Assembly (NCBI RefSeq): GCF_038007285.1
Contig: NZ_JBBOWX010000001.1
Span: forward strand, 4,360,001-4,424,000
Origin: Sporosarcina sp. FSL K6-3457
Lineage (GTDB): Bacteria > Bacillota > Bacilli > Bacillales_A > Planococcaceae
Direction: 5' to 3'
DNA length: 64,000 bases
Positions 1 to 10,158 of this stretch are shown piece by piece. The position numbers and the translations under genes were made by a program. The notes under the pieces are model-generated. The model was not told the origin of the DNA, made no database searches, and saw nothing but the letters and a program-made list of their open reading frames with translations. Every line of letters begins with the position of its first letter. Position 1 is the first letter of the stretch.

Positions 1-37
1 GCGTTCGTCCTGAGCCAGGATCAAACTCTCCATAATA
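1..37 (-). rRNA. 16S rRNA, 5' end only
   Basis: Read on the minus strand, the first bases give the universal 16S start GAGTTTGATCCTGGCTCAG followed by GACGAACGC. The gene continues beyond the window edge, so only about 37 nt are present. The mature 5' end is placed near position 37 by analogy with B. subtilis. It lies downstream of lysS, as the first rrn operon does in many Bacillales. Confidence 0.97.
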
Positions 38-244
38 GAAGAAAATGAATAGCTCATTTCTTGCTGGCATTAAATTAATAATGTCACGTGTGTTTTTGTT
101 CAACCGACGGAAATCGATTTACTAAGAAACGTTTTGCTCGAGTGCATTAAGCACTCTCGCTGTATTTCATTGACGTTTTGCTGTTCAGTTTTCAAGGTTC
201 ATGTCGATATTATTTGTTGCCGTTATTTCGTAAGCAACTTTTAT

Positions 245-273
245 ATCATATCAAGTTGTACTCTTCATGTCAA
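245..273 (-). promoter_or_regulatory. rRNA promoter, most proximal of three
   Basis: On the minus strand TTGACA (268-273) and TATGAT (245-250) are separated by exactly 17 nt, a near-consensus sigma-A promoter. Its -10 lies about 210 nt upstream of the 16S start. Confidence 0.85.
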
Positions 274-331
274 CAACTAATTTCAATTTCTTTTTCGTTG
301 TTGTTCTCATATCGGAAGTGCAACGTTTTAT

Positions 332-360
332 ATCTTAGCATTTCCTTTCATACAAGTCAA
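332..360 (-). promoter_or_regulatory. rRNA promoter, middle of three
   Basis: On the minus strand TTGACT (355-360) and TAAGAT (332-337) are separated by 17 nt. The surrounding sequence is a diverged tandem copy of the proximal promoter unit, including a shared ATATCGGAAGTGCAACGTTT block (plus-strand reading). Confidence 0.82.
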
Positions 361-418
361 CAACGATTTTTAACTTCTTTTTACGTTGTTTTAGTATATC
401 GGAAGTGCAACGTTTTCT

Positions 419-447
419 AATATACCATCTCACCCTTTCGATTGCAA
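419..447 (-). promoter_or_regulatory. rRNA promoter, most distal of three
   Basis: On the minus strand TTGCAA (442-447) and TATATT (419-424) are separated by 17 nt. It is weaker than the other two but sits exactly 87 bp upstream of the middle promoter, the same step as between the middle and proximal ones. The rest of 38-464 is rRNA leader with no gene; short reading frames here are promoter repeat sequence. Confidence 0.65.
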
Positions 448-464
448 CACTTTTTTTCATCGAT

Positions 465-511
465 AAAAAAATCACCATGCAAAGCCTATTTTAACGGCTT
501 TACACGGTGAG
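465..511 (-). terminator. lysS terminator
   Basis: A minus-strand stem with arms at 496-510 and 471-486 is followed by a run of T residues (plus-strand A run at 465-470), just after the lysS stop. It insulates lysS from the rRNA promoters. Confidence 0.85.
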
Positions 512-519
512 TATGCATG

Positions 520-2052
<1,533 letters not shown>

Positions 2053-2196
2053 CTATTGTACACAATTTGCGACACGCCGACACGCTTTACTTATCATATG
2101 TAACAAAAAGGACCGCCATAGTACAACGGCAGCCCCTCATTTATTTCAAATAGCACCTACTGCCACGCGATCACGTTCCATATAACGAGAGGCGCT

Positions 2197-2715
2197 TCAT
2201 TCCTTTAATTGTAGGAAATACTCGATTCCACTAACCTTCTTCCAAAGCATAACACCGCTATCTTGAACAGCGGATTCTTCTGAATACAGCTTCCCTGTCG
2301 CTGGCTGGATAATTGTAGGGGCAATTTCCAGGAGTGGTATGAGAACAAACGCCCGCTCATGCATACGCGGATGCGGTACAACTAAATTCTCCGTTTCAAT
2401 AGTGTCGGTACCATACAGCAATATGTCGAGGTCAACAGTTCGAGGGCCCCATCTAATCGTCCTCTGCCGACCAAGTTCCCGCTCAACTTGTTGACAAATG
2501 GCCAGTAATTCCTGCGCATCCACAACAGTTTCCACACAAACGGCCACATTCAAAAAATCCGCCTGATCTGTATACCCTACAGGCGCCGTTTCATATATAG
2601 AAGAAACCGCCACCACTTCCATCCCGCCATGCGAATGAAGTGCCCGCACCGCCTCGACCAAATGATACAATCGATCACCAATATTCGAACCAATCGACAG
2701 ATACGCTACCGTCAT
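2197..2715 (-). CDS. folK: 2-amino-4-hydroxy-6-hydroxymethyldihydropteridine pyrophosphokinase
   Basis: Transfers pyrophosphate from ATP to 6-hydroxymethyl-7,8-dihydropterin, the step before dihydropteroate synthase in folate synthesis. The 172-residue protein shows the family motifs GSNIGDR at the N-terminus, GPRTVDLDILLYG in the middle, and VPHPRMHERAFVL. Its ATG overlaps the end of folB, so the two are translationally coupled. It is the last gene of the pabB-pabC-folP-folB-folK operon. Confidence 0.95.
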   Translation of the reverse strand: MTVAYLSIGSNIGDRLYHLVEAVRALHSHGGMEVVAVSSIYETAPVGYTDQADFLNVAVCVETVVDAQELLAICQQVERELGRQRTIRWGPRTVDLDILLYGTDTIETENLVVPHPRMHERAFVLIPLLEIAPTIIQPATGKLYSEESAVQDSGVMLWKKVSGIEYFLQLKE

Positions 2716-3080
2716 ACGAAGCGTCCTCTTGTAATATCAACCGATACCGATGCATAATGACCTGGAATTGGCGGGTCCGGTTTTATCAACACAACACGGA
2801 CGCCCGTCACTTTAGCCGCGAACTCCTCCATTACGCTAGCCGCAATCTTTTCCGCAACTGCTTCAATCAACTTCACCGGCTCACCTTCCACAATCGCACG
2901 ACATACATGATAGACTTCCGCATAGTTCACTGTTCTATCCAGATTATCGGTTTTCCCCGCTTCAGCAAGATCCGTCGCAAGCGATACGGTCACACGAAAA
3001 CGCTGCCCCAATGTATTTTCTTCTGGCAATGCCCCGTGATATCCGTAAAACTCCATTTCGTTCAGATGAATATAATCCAT
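2712..3080 (-). CDS. folB: Dihydroneopterin aldolase
   Basis: Converts 7,8-dihydroneopterin to 6-hydroxymethyldihydropterin and glycolaldehyde. The 122-residue protein has the family's FYGYHGALPEE segment near the N-terminus and LIEAVAEKIA near residue 70. The start MDYIHLNEM at 3080 has an AGGAG ribosome site. The longer in-frame start at 3098 would overlap folP and lacks one. It lies 7 nt after folP and overlaps folK. Confidence 0.94.
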   Translation of the reverse strand: MDYIHLNEMEFYGYHGALPEENTLGQRFRVTVSLATDLAEAGKTDNLDRTVNYAEVYHVCRAIVEGEPVKLIEAVAEKIAASVMEEFAAKVTGVRVVLIKPDPPIPGHYASVSVDITRGRFV

Positions 3081-3087
3081 AGTTCTC

Positions 3088-3939
3088 CTACCCTTCAAAT
3101 ACCGTTTTCCCCGTTAAGACATCCATCATTTTTGCCATCCGCGCGATTTCCTTCACATCGTGAACACGCATAATATGGCAACCATGCTCAATTCCATAAC
3201 AAACCGTTGCACCCGTACCCTCTAATCGTTCCTCGACAGGCAACTCTAATACATTGCCTATCAATGATTTCCTTGAGGTTCCTAGTAAAACCGGATAACC
3301 CATATCAGAAATACGTCGCAACCCTTGCATCGTCCATATATTTTGCATCGTATCTCGCGCAAAACCAATACCAGGATCTAACCAAATATTATCATACGCA
3401 ACACCCGCCGCAACCGCAATGCAGACACTCTCTTCCAAATCGGCAATGACCGTATCCATGAACGATTCCCCGTACTCCGCTTCGTCACGATTATGCATCA
3501 GAATAATAGGTACCTCATATTTCGCCGCAACATCCGCGATAGCCGGTTCTCGTTTCGCTCCCCATATATCATTAATAATTTGCGCACCCGCTTTAATGGC
3601 CTCTTCCGCCACGCCTGCTTTATATGTATCAATCGACACCACACAGCCAAATTCCTTCGTAACAGCTTCGATAATCGGCGCCGTCCGTTCAATCTCCTGC
3701 GCCAAAGAAACCGGTACATGCCCTGGTCGCGTCGACTCCCCACCAATATCGATAATTTTTGCGCCGTCACGAAGCATTTGTTCCACGTGTTCAAGCGCCG
3801 CATCCATATGTCCAAATTTCCCGCCATCCGAAAAGGAATCCGGCGTCACGTTTAAAATACCCATGATCACCGTTTCTTTACGAAAATCCATTTTCGTCTC
3901 GCCAAATGTGTACACACCACGCGCTTTCGCCAATTCCAT
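3088..3939 (-). CDS. folP: Dihydropteroate synthase
   Basis: Condenses p-aminobenzoate with hydroxymethyldihydropterin pyrophosphate; it is the sulfonamide target. The 283-residue TIM-barrel protein carries MGILNVTPDSFSDGG, the loop IIDIGGESTRPG and the C-terminal LLGTSRKSLIG. The ATG at 3937-3939 overlaps the pabC stop as TGATG, indicating coupled translation. A TTG one codon upstream is possible but less likely. Confidence 0.96.
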   Translation of the reverse strand: MELAKARGVYTFGETKMDFRKETVIMGILNVTPDSFSDGGKFGHMDAALEHVEQMLRDGAKIIDIGGESTRPGHVPVSLAQEIERTAPIIEAVTKEFGCVVSIDTYKAGVAEEAIKAGAQIINDIWGAKREPAIADVAAKYEVPIILMHNRDEAEYGESFMDTVIADLEESVCIAVAAGVAYDNIWLDPGIGFARDTMQNIWTMQGLRRISDMGYPVLLGTSRKSLIGNVLELPVEERLEGTGATVCYGIEHGCHIMRVHDVKEIARMAKMMDVLTGKTVFEG

Positions 3940-4793
3940 CAACTGTCGCCTTCTTTCATATCCTCTATCGCCCGTCTATATAATTCATGAAGCCTTTGAT
4001 AATTAACCCCCGAAGCTCCTGGAAGCGAACTATCCTCGATCGTCACTAACGGCACCAGTTCCTGCACAGCATTCGTCACGAATACTTCATCTGCATCTTC
4101 TACACACTCTTTACCATAACACCCTTCGTGCACAACAATCCCAGCAGACTCAGCCAATTTCACAACAAAAGCACGCGTCGTCCCCGGCAAAATCCCTGTT
4201 TCAATTGCAGGCGTGAACAATTCACTAGCCTTCATCCAAAAGACATTCGACGTAACGCCTTCCGCAACAAATCCTTCATTCGTTACGAAAAGCCCTTCCA
4301 TATCTTTTAATGAAGGTAACTCCAATCGACCGCGCACGTTATTCAAGAAGTTATGCGATTTATGACGCACCGCACTTTCTGGGAGATTACGTGGCGTGTC
4401 CAACCAAACCGCCTTTTTCTCTGCACCACGAACAGCCGGAGCCAACGCTTTTCTGAATAAAATAACATTCGGCGTTGCGTATGATGAAGGGGCTAAACCT
4501 ATATCGTGGACACCTGCTGAAACGTTGAGACGAAAATAGCCGTCTGTATTTCCTGACTTCTCATCAAGCACTTGAACGACAGCCAAAATTTCGGCGTTTG
4601 TATAAGGCATCGCAATTCGGTACTCTGCGAGGGCAGCATGTAACCGCTCCATATGTTCATCAAACAACAATACGTTGCCGTCGTATGTCCGAAACGTTTC
4701 AAAAAAACCAGCACCATAAAGAAAACCGTGGTCAAACGGGGAAATTTTCAACTCCTCCGCCTGCATGAATTCACCATTCATCCAACACCACAT
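3939..4793 (-). CDS. pabC: 4-amino-4-deoxychorismate lyase
   Basis: PLP-dependent fold-type IV enzyme that releases pyruvate from aminodeoxychorismate to give p-aminobenzoate. The 284-residue protein has the N-terminal SPFDHGFLYGAGFFET segment and the Schiff-base lysine in RHKSHNFLN. It sits between pabB (12-nt gap) and folP (overlap) in the folate operon. Branched-chain or D-amino-acid aminotransferases share the fold, but the operon supports PabC. Confidence 0.93.
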   Translation of the reverse strand: MWCWMNGEFMQAEELKISPFDHGFLYGAGFFETFRTYDGNVLLFDEHMERLHAALAEYRIAMPYTNAEILAVVQVLDEKSGNTDGYFRLNVSAGVHDIGLAPSSYATPNVILFRKALAPAVRGAEKKAVWLDTPRNLPESAVRHKSHNFLNNVRGRLELPSLKDMEGLFVTNEGFVAEGVTSNVFWMKASELFTPAIETGILPGTTRAFVVKLAESAGIVVHEGCYGKECVEDADEVFVTNAVQELVPLVTIEDSSLPGASGVNYQRLHELYRRAIEDMKEGDS

Positions 4794-4805
4794 GCCGCAA
4801 CCTCC

Positions 4806-6215
4806 TTAGTTTTCCGCCATCGCTTTTGCCTGCCATAACGCTTTTGCTTTATTCAACGACTCGATATACTCGGCTTCCGGCACTGAATCTGCCACCAAAC
4901 CAGCACCCGCCTGAATATGTGCAACACCATCTTTAATATAAGCCGTGCGGATTACAATATTCAACTCCATATCGCCATTAAAACCAAGCCAACCAATCGA
5001 TCCCGTATATAGACCTCTGCGCGTCGGCTCCAATTCTTCGATAATCTCCATTGTCCGTAGCTTCGGTGAACCCGTAATCGAACCACCTGGGAAAACTCCT
5101 TTAATGATATCCGCATTCGATATTCCCGCTGCAGCAGTCCCCCGAACATTTGATACTAAATGCATGACGTGTGAATATTTTTCCACAACCATGAACTCAT
5201 CCGTTTCCACCGTCTCCGGTGCACAAACACGTTCAAAATCTTCCTTTTCCAAATCAACCAGCATAATATGCTCGCCAGTTTCTTTCTCATTCGCTAGTAA
5301 TTCTGCCTTTAACGCAGCATCCTCACTATCCGTCGCTCCCCGAGGTCTTGTCCCACCTATTGGACGCGTACTTAACTCATCCCCACGTTTTTTCAGCAAT
5401 AACTCAGGTGAACCTGAAACGACCGCAAATTCCGGTGCACCAATCGACGCCATATAAGGCGATGGGTTGAATGAACGAAGTGCCTCATACATCGCAAGCG
5501 GCTGCGCAGCCAATGGTCTTGATTGACGTACAGAAAGATTTACTTGCACAACATCGTTGCTAGCAATATAACTTTGCACATCACGCACCATCTGTTCAAA
5601 TTTCGGGCCTGTTACAGCTACCGCAAGATCATCAGACGCCGAAGAAATCTCCGTTGCTTTTCCTTGTAGGAAAACCTGCTTCTTCAATCCCTCTGAAGCT
5701 GCGGCCAACCATTCACTTTTCAAACTCTCAACATCCAAGTCACGATTCGGGAGTGTCATGAAATAAGCCGTTTCTGTTTGTATATCTAACACTACCCACC
5801 GATCAAATAAATAAAAATAGAGATCTGGCGTCTCTAGGTCATCTACCGTATCTACCGGAATCGGTTCATAACGACGCGCATAATCATAACTGATGAAACC
5901 CATTACCCCACCTTGAAAATCCGGTAACGCTGGAATTGTATCCATTTCGAAGACCCGCGCAAAATCATTCAACAACTCCAGCGGCTCCCCTTCTCTTACT
6001 TCCTCCGTACCATCGCGCCAAACAAGCTGTAATTTATCGCCTTCAAGCGCCTGTAGCGTCACAAGTGGATCAACCCCAGCCATGCATAACGCGCCACTCC
6101 GCCCACTTTCAAGGAGCAGATGACGATCAGTATTATGTGCCAATTCTTTATACGCATAGAAAAATTGCTCTTTCGTCATTTCCGCTGTTGTATACACTGG
6201 TTGTTGTCCTTGCAT
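4806..6215 (-). CDS. pabB: Aminodeoxychorismate synthase component I
   Basis: Aminates chorismate to 4-amino-4-deoxychorismate for folate. The 469-residue protein has an N-terminal Anth_synt_I-type region and a C-terminal chorismate-binding domain with SPELLL, STRPIGGTRPRG, GGSITGSPK and AGAGLVADS. Two oddities: the residue normally Lys in PabB (PIKGT) is Gly here, and the usual DLxRNDLGR block reads DLEKEDFER. No pabA amidotransferase follows it, so the glutaminase must be encoded elsewhere, perhaps a shared TrpG. Assignment over TrpE rests on the folate operon. Confidence 0.88.
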   Translation of the reverse strand: MQGQQPVYTTAEMTKEQFFYAYKELAHNTDRHLLLESGRSGALCMAGVDPLVTLQALEGDKLQLVWRDGTEEVREGEPLELLNDFARVFEMDTIPALPDFQGGVMGFISYDYARRYEPIPVDTVDDLETPDLYFYLFDRWVVLDIQTETAYFMTLPNRDLDVESLKSEWLAAASEGLKKQVFLQGKATEISSASDDLAVAVTGPKFEQMVRDVQSYIASNDVVQVNLSVRQSRPLAAQPLAMYEALRSFNPSPYMASIGAPEFAVVSGSPELLLKKRGDELSTRPIGGTRPRGATDSEDAALKAELLANEKETGEHIMLVDLEKEDFERVCAPETVETDEFMVVEKYSHVMHLVSNVRGTAAAGISNADIIKGVFPGGSITGSPKLRTMEIIEELEPTRRGLYTGSIGWLGFNGDMELNIVIRTAYIKDGVAHIQAGAGLVADSVPEAEYIESLNKAKALWQAKAMAEN

Positions 6216-6304
6216 TCTTATTCCCCCTGCTAATAATTTGTATCTTCATTTTACCTCGCGAAAGGTATTTTACGCCACTAAGAAAAATGCTGGAGTCTAG
6301 ACAA

Positions 6305-6345
6305 CAAAAAAGAAGGAGCGACATCGCCCCCTCTCTTTCTCTATT
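6305..6345 (-). terminator. cysK terminator
   Basis: At the end of cysK a long minus-strand stem, with several G-U pairs in RNA and a loop around 6321-6324, runs into a T tract. It separates cysK from pabB. Confidence 0.8.
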
Positions 6346-7270
6346 ACTCTTCGTCAAATTGATAAAGTGGTGTACTCAAGTAGCGTTCACCATTCGATGG
6401 AAGGATCGCAACAACTTTCTTCCCTTTACCAAGCTTTTTCGCCGCTTGCAGTGCTACAAAGATGGCCGCCCCAGATGAAACCCCACCTAGAATCCCTTCT
6501 TCGCGTGCTGCACGTCTTGCTGTATCATATGCCTCATCGTTTGTTACTAAAGCAATTTCATCATAGACTTTCGTATCTAACACCTCTGGAACAAATCCTG
6601 CGCCAATCCCTTGAATTTTATGCGGTCCAGGTTTACCACCAGAAAGGATAGGTGAGTCCGTCGGTTCAACTGCAATAATCTTGACGTCAGGGAAACGCTC
6701 TTTCAAGACGCCACCAGCTCCTGTAATCGTACCACCTGTTCCAATACCAGAAACAAATGCATCCACGCGATCTAGCGCATCTGCAATTTCAGGACCTGTT
6801 GTCAAACGATGAATTTCAGGATTGGCCGCATTATTAAATTGCTGCGGTACGTACCAGCCATTTTCCTTCGCTAATTCGTCTGCTTTGGCAATAGCACCTT
6901 TCATACCTTCAGCACCCGGTGTCAAAATAAGATCCGCACCGTATGCACGCAATAGATTACGACGTTCTGTACTCATCGTATCCGGCATCACCAGTACAGC
7001 TTTATATCCTTTAGCAGCAGCGATCATTGCAAGACCAATTCCCGTGTTACCACTCGTCGGCTCAATAATCGTACTTCCCTCTTTAAGTTCTCCAGACTTT
7101 TCAGCCGCTTCAATCATCGCTAGCGCAATTCGGTCTTTCACGCTAGAACCTGGATTGAAGTATTCAAGCTTCAAATAGACTTCCGCATCTTCCGGTCCAA
7201 CCAATCTATTCAATTTAACAAGAGGTGTCTTTCCAACCAAGTCTGCAACAGAGTTTCCAACTAACGTCAT
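6344..7270 (-). CDS. cysK: Cysteine synthase (O-acetylserine sulfhydrylase)
   Basis: PLP enzyme making cysteine from O-acetylserine and sulfide in the cytoplasm. The 308-residue protein shows the PLP lysine in [11 protein letters not shown], the substrate loop [12 protein letters not shown], and the [10 protein letters not shown] phosphate-binding loop. It has its own promoter upstream and a terminator downstream, so it is likely monocistronic between yacD and pabB, as in B. subtilis. Confidence 0.96.
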   Translation of the reverse strand: MTLVGNSVADLVGKTPLVKLNRLVGPEDAEVYLKLEYFNPGSSVKDRIALAMIEAAEKSGELKEGSTIIEPTSGNTGIGLAMIAAAKGYKAVLVMPDTMSTERRNLLRAYGADLILTPGAEGMKGAIAKADELAKENGWYVPQQFNNAANPEIHRLTTGPEIADALDRVDAFVSGIGTGGTITGAGGVLKERFPDVKIIAVEPTDSPILSGGKPGPHKIQGIGAGFVPEVLDTKVYDEIALVTNDEAYDTARRAAREEGILGGVSSGAAIFVALQAAKKLGKGKKVVAILPSNGERYLSTPLYQFDEE

Positions 7271-7318
7271 CCTTATCCTCTCCCAATCCCTACTATTTTG
7301 ATATGCTTTGTTTAATTA

Positions 7319-7348
7319 ATAATACTACCATCTTCTATCCATTGTCAA
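7319..7348 (-). promoter_or_regulatory. Probable cysK promoter
   Basis: On the minus strand TTGACA (7343-7348) and TATTAT (7319-7324) are separated by 18 nt, upstream of the cysK ATG. No S-box or clear CymR site was seen. Confidence 0.7.
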
Positions 7349-7385
7349 ATGATTCTTTATTTTTATTTCATAAGCATCCTTAGCT

Positions 7386-7431
7386 ACAAAAAACTGTCCA
7401 GACTCCCTATCAATATCGGATTCTGAACAGC
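7386..7431 (-). terminator. Terminator after the yacD-like foldase gene
   Basis: A minus-strand imperfect stem (CTGTTCAGA paired with TCTGGACAG) followed by TTTTTT directly after the stop codon. Confidence 0.8.
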
Positions 7432-7435
7432 ACTA

Positions 7436-8368
7436 TTATTTACCGTAAAACCATTTTGCATCGAAATCATCCCAAAATGCTTCTGGGCTTACCGACTGCG
7501 GGAGCTGCTCAAGGGCAAGTTCACGCTTAATATGGTCTTTTACATCATCCAATTTAAACGTCTGACCCTCTACAACTTCACTGACATGAATAATTGCATA
7601 CGTTCCATCACTCAAAGCAACGACTTCACTTGTCGAATCCGGTTTCATATCAATCGCAACCTCTACAATATTTTTGTCTATTGCATCCGTCGACATATTG
7701 ATATAACCAATGTCTCCACCAAGACTAGCAGAAGCAAGATCCGTTGAACGCTCTTTAGCCAAAACATCGAAACTCGAACCTTTCGATAGCTCATCCACCG
7801 CCTGTTCCGCCTCATCTTTCGTCGCAACAACGATAATAGCCGTTCGATAAGCAGTCGAAATATTATAAAGAGAAGTATTTTCCTCATAATGCTCGTCAAT
7901 CGCATCATCTTCAACAACGATATCTTTCGTTAGCACTTTTTCAAGAATTAAATTTGAACGGATTTTTTGGCGCATTTTCTCTATATCCAAGCCAGTATAT
8001 GAGCGTCCATCCACCGAACGAATCAGCGCAACTTCAAGATCAATCTCCTGATCGGAGACATCAATCGCGTATTGTTTCGCAGCAGCCTCCATCACCTTGC
8101 CATTTACAAGTTCCAGAAGAGTTTCACGCCCAATTTCCGCTTCCATCGCAGTCATCCATTGCTCTCTCGTGATCGGCTCGCCAGCAACCGACGCCACTTC
8201 TTCACCTGTTTGCTTCGGCTTCTTGTCTGCATCCGGTATCAGCCAGCCAATGAACCATAAAACATTAAAAGCAAAAAGGATGGCTATTAACAGAAGAAGT
8301 GGTTTCGTTTTTAGTTTGCGCTTTTGCGAACTTGCCGGTCTCGCTTCAAGATTCCGACCGTATTTCAC
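7436..8368 (-). CDS. yacD: Membrane-anchored PpiC/PrsA-type peptidyl-prolyl isomerase (YacD-like)
   Basis: Likely extracytoplasmic foldase. The protein begins with a short basic segment, then a single membrane anchor (about residues 25-44), a SurA-like helical region, and a parvulin-type rotamase domain with [10 protein letters not shown]. The GTG start at 8368 is preferred because it has GGAAGG upstream and overlaps the end of hslO by only 23 nt. The ATG at 8404 has no ribosome site. The position between hslO and cysK matches yacD of B. subtilis, whose function is not well defined. Confidence 0.85.
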   Translation of the reverse strand: MKYGRNLEARPASSQKRKLKTKPLLLLIAILFAFNVLWFIGWLIPDADKKPKQTGEEVASVAGEPITREQWMTAMEAEIGRETLLELVNGKVMEAAAKQYAIDVSDQEIDLEVALIRSVDGRSYTGLDIEKMRQKIRSNLILEKVLTKDIVVEDDAIDEHYEENTSLYNISTAYRTAIIVVATKDEAEQAVDELSKGSSFDVLAKERSTDLASASLGGDIGYINMSTDAIDKNIVEVAIDMKPDSTSEVVALSDGTYAIIHVSEVVEGQTFKLDDVKDHIKRELALEQLPQSVSPEAFWDDFDAKWFYGK

Positions 8369-9233
8369 GGATAAAACCTTCCAATTCTTCCTTTGGATAT
8401 TCATATGTCTCTAGACAGAAATGGCAGTGCGCCTCCGCTTTTCCATCCTCATCAATCATCGCTTGAATTTCCTGCTCTCCTAGACCGATTATCGCGTTAC
8501 CAAATCGTTCTCTCGAGCAATTACATGTAAACGTAACATCCATTCGATCCAGTATTTCCACATTTTCTGCACCGAGTACTTCACCAAGAATCTCTTCCGG
8601 CGTCAAACCACGGTCGATTAATTTTGAAATCGGCTCGACATTGGCAATGCGTTCTTCTAATTTCCCAATCGTTTCATCTGTTGCTCCCGGCATTACTTGG
8701 ATGATAAATCCTCCAGCCGCCTTTGCCGTATTGTCTGGATTCACAAGAACGCCAAGTCCAACAGCAGAAGGCACCTGTTCCGAAACAACAAAGTACTCTG
8801 TAAAGTCTTCAGCAATTTCACCAGAGACTATTGGAACTTGCCCGGTAAAAAAATCCCGTAAACCAAGATCCTTAACAATCGTTAGCAAACCATCCGTTCC
8901 AACCGCACGTCTCACATCAAGTTTCCCTTGGTCATTCAAATCGAAATGCGTTTGCGGATTCGTCGCATACCCACGAACTTCACCATGTGCATTTGCATCG
9001 ATAATCATCGAACCAATCGGCCCACCGCCATCGATTTTAATCGTTAGTTTGTCTTCACCTTTTACCATAGCACCCATCATCACAGCTGCAGTCATTGATC
9101 GCCCCAAAGCAGCCGTTGCTGTCGGCCACATTGCATGACGACGTTGTACTTCAGCAACCGCCTCCGTCGAACGGACTGCATACGCCCGAATTGTCCCGTC
9201 AAATGCTAATGCTTTTACTAAATAATCCTTCAT
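8346..9233 (-). CDS. hslO: Hsp33 redox-regulated holdase chaperone
   Basis: Cytoplasmic chaperone that is activated when its C-terminal zinc site is oxidised. The four zinc cysteines are visible as CNC and CHFC near residues 235 and 270. The start MKDYLVKAL at 9233 gives 295 residues, the usual length, and has a GAGGG ribosome site; a longer frame from 9269 is unlikely. It lies between coaX and yacD as in B. subtilis. Confidence 0.95.
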   Translation of the reverse strand: MKDYLVKALAFDGTIRAYAVRSTEAVAEVQRRHAMWPTATAALGRSMTAAVMMGAMVKGEDKLTIKIDGGGPIGSMIIDANAHGEVRGYATNPQTHFDLNDQGKLDVRRAVGTDGLLTIVKDLGLRDFFTGQVPIVSGEIAEDFTEYFVVSEQVPSAVGLGVLVNPDNTAKAAGGFIIQVMPGATDETIGKLEERIANVEPISKLIDRGLTPEEILGEVLGAENVEILDRMDVTFTCNCSRERFGNAIIGLGEQEIQAMIDEDGKAEAHCHFCLETYEYPKEELEGFIREIRSES

Positions 9234-9252
9234 TATAGACCCTCGACTCCTT

Positions 9253-10017
9253 TTACATGTTTCTTTCATAAATTATATGAAGCCCTTTTAACGTCAGGAA
9301 GTTATCGACGACATCAATAACGGTTGTTTCACTCGCAATTAAATCTGCAAGACCTCCAGTAGCAATCACCATCGGCTCTCCCTTACTTTGCGCTTTCATA
9401 CGGGCAACTATCCCCTCGACTTGTCCAACATAGCCATAGACAATTCCCGCTTGCATAGCTGCTACTGTATTTTTCCCCACAACATGATCCGGCTTCGTCA
9501 GTTCAATACGCGGTAATTTAGATGCCCGGTCAAATAAGGCCTCCATCGAAATCCCAATACCAGGCGCAATCGCTCCACCCATATACTCGCCCTTTTCGTT
9601 AACATAACAGTAGGTCGTCGCTGTTCCAAAATCGACAATGATGAGCGGATCGCCATATTCATGGATAGCCGCAACAGCATTAACGATACGATCGGCACCC
9701 ACTTCACGCGGATTTTCGTACTTAATATTCAAGCCCGTTTTCACACCTGGACCCACAATCAACGGTTTCTGATTAAAATACTTTCTACACATCTGTTCCA
9801 GCGGAAACATAACCGGCGGCACAACCGACGAAATGATAATGCCTGTCACATCCCCAAAAGTGATGCCAACGTGAGTAAACAGCGATTTAACCGCCATCGC
9901 ATATTCGTCTTCTGTCCGATGTCTGTACGTTTCCATACGCCAATGATGTTTAAGTTGCCCTTGCTCATAGACCCCAAGGACAATATTGGTATTCCCAGTA
10001 TCCAACACTAAAATCAT
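9253..10017 (-). CDS. coaX: Type III pantothenate kinase
   Basis: Phosphorylates pantothenate in the first step of coenzyme A synthesis. The 254-residue ASKHA-fold protein shows the N-terminal phosphate loop [36 protein letters not shown] and [11 protein letters not shown]. The start MILVLDTGN at 10017 follows an AGGAAA ribosome site; 12 extra in-frame residues upstream are rejected. It is followed by hslO. Confidence 0.95.
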   Translation of the reverse strand: MILVLDTGNTNIVLGVYEQGQLKHHWRMETYRHRTEDEYAMAVKSLFTHVGITFGDVTGIIISSVVPPVMFPLEQMCRKYFNQKPLIVGPGVKTGLNIKYENPREVGADRIVNAVAAIHEYGDPLIIVDFGTATTYCYVNEKGEYMGGAIAPGIGISMEALFDRASKLPRIELTKPDHVVGKNTVAAMQAGIVYGYVGQVEGIVARMKAQSKGEPMVIATGGLADLIASETTVIDVVDNFLTLKGLHIIYERNM

Positions 10018-10111
10018 AATGGTTTCCTCGCTAACTTCGATGTTTTCCAACACATCATACCACAGACCGTTAGATGAACAAAAGCGCAGGGCGCCCGGAG
10101 TCTAGACGAGA

Positions 10112-10150
10112 AAAAAGCTGACTGCTTCATAATGAAGCAATCAGCTTTTA
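10112..10150 (-). terminator. ftsH terminator
   Basis: A near-perfect hairpin (AAAAGCTGA...TCAGCTTTT) with a T run on the minus strand, just after the ftsH stop. The adjacent 10084-10110 shows a GGGCGCCCGGAGTCTAGAC fragment of the REP-like repeat also seen at 17.05 kb. Confidence 0.9.
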
Positions 10151-10158
10151 TTCAACAT

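Noticed and set aside
178-420. Open frame of 80 codons upstream of the 16S gene
   Set aside because: It is the tandem rRNA promoter repeat read on the opposite strand; no ribosome site or protein-like composition.
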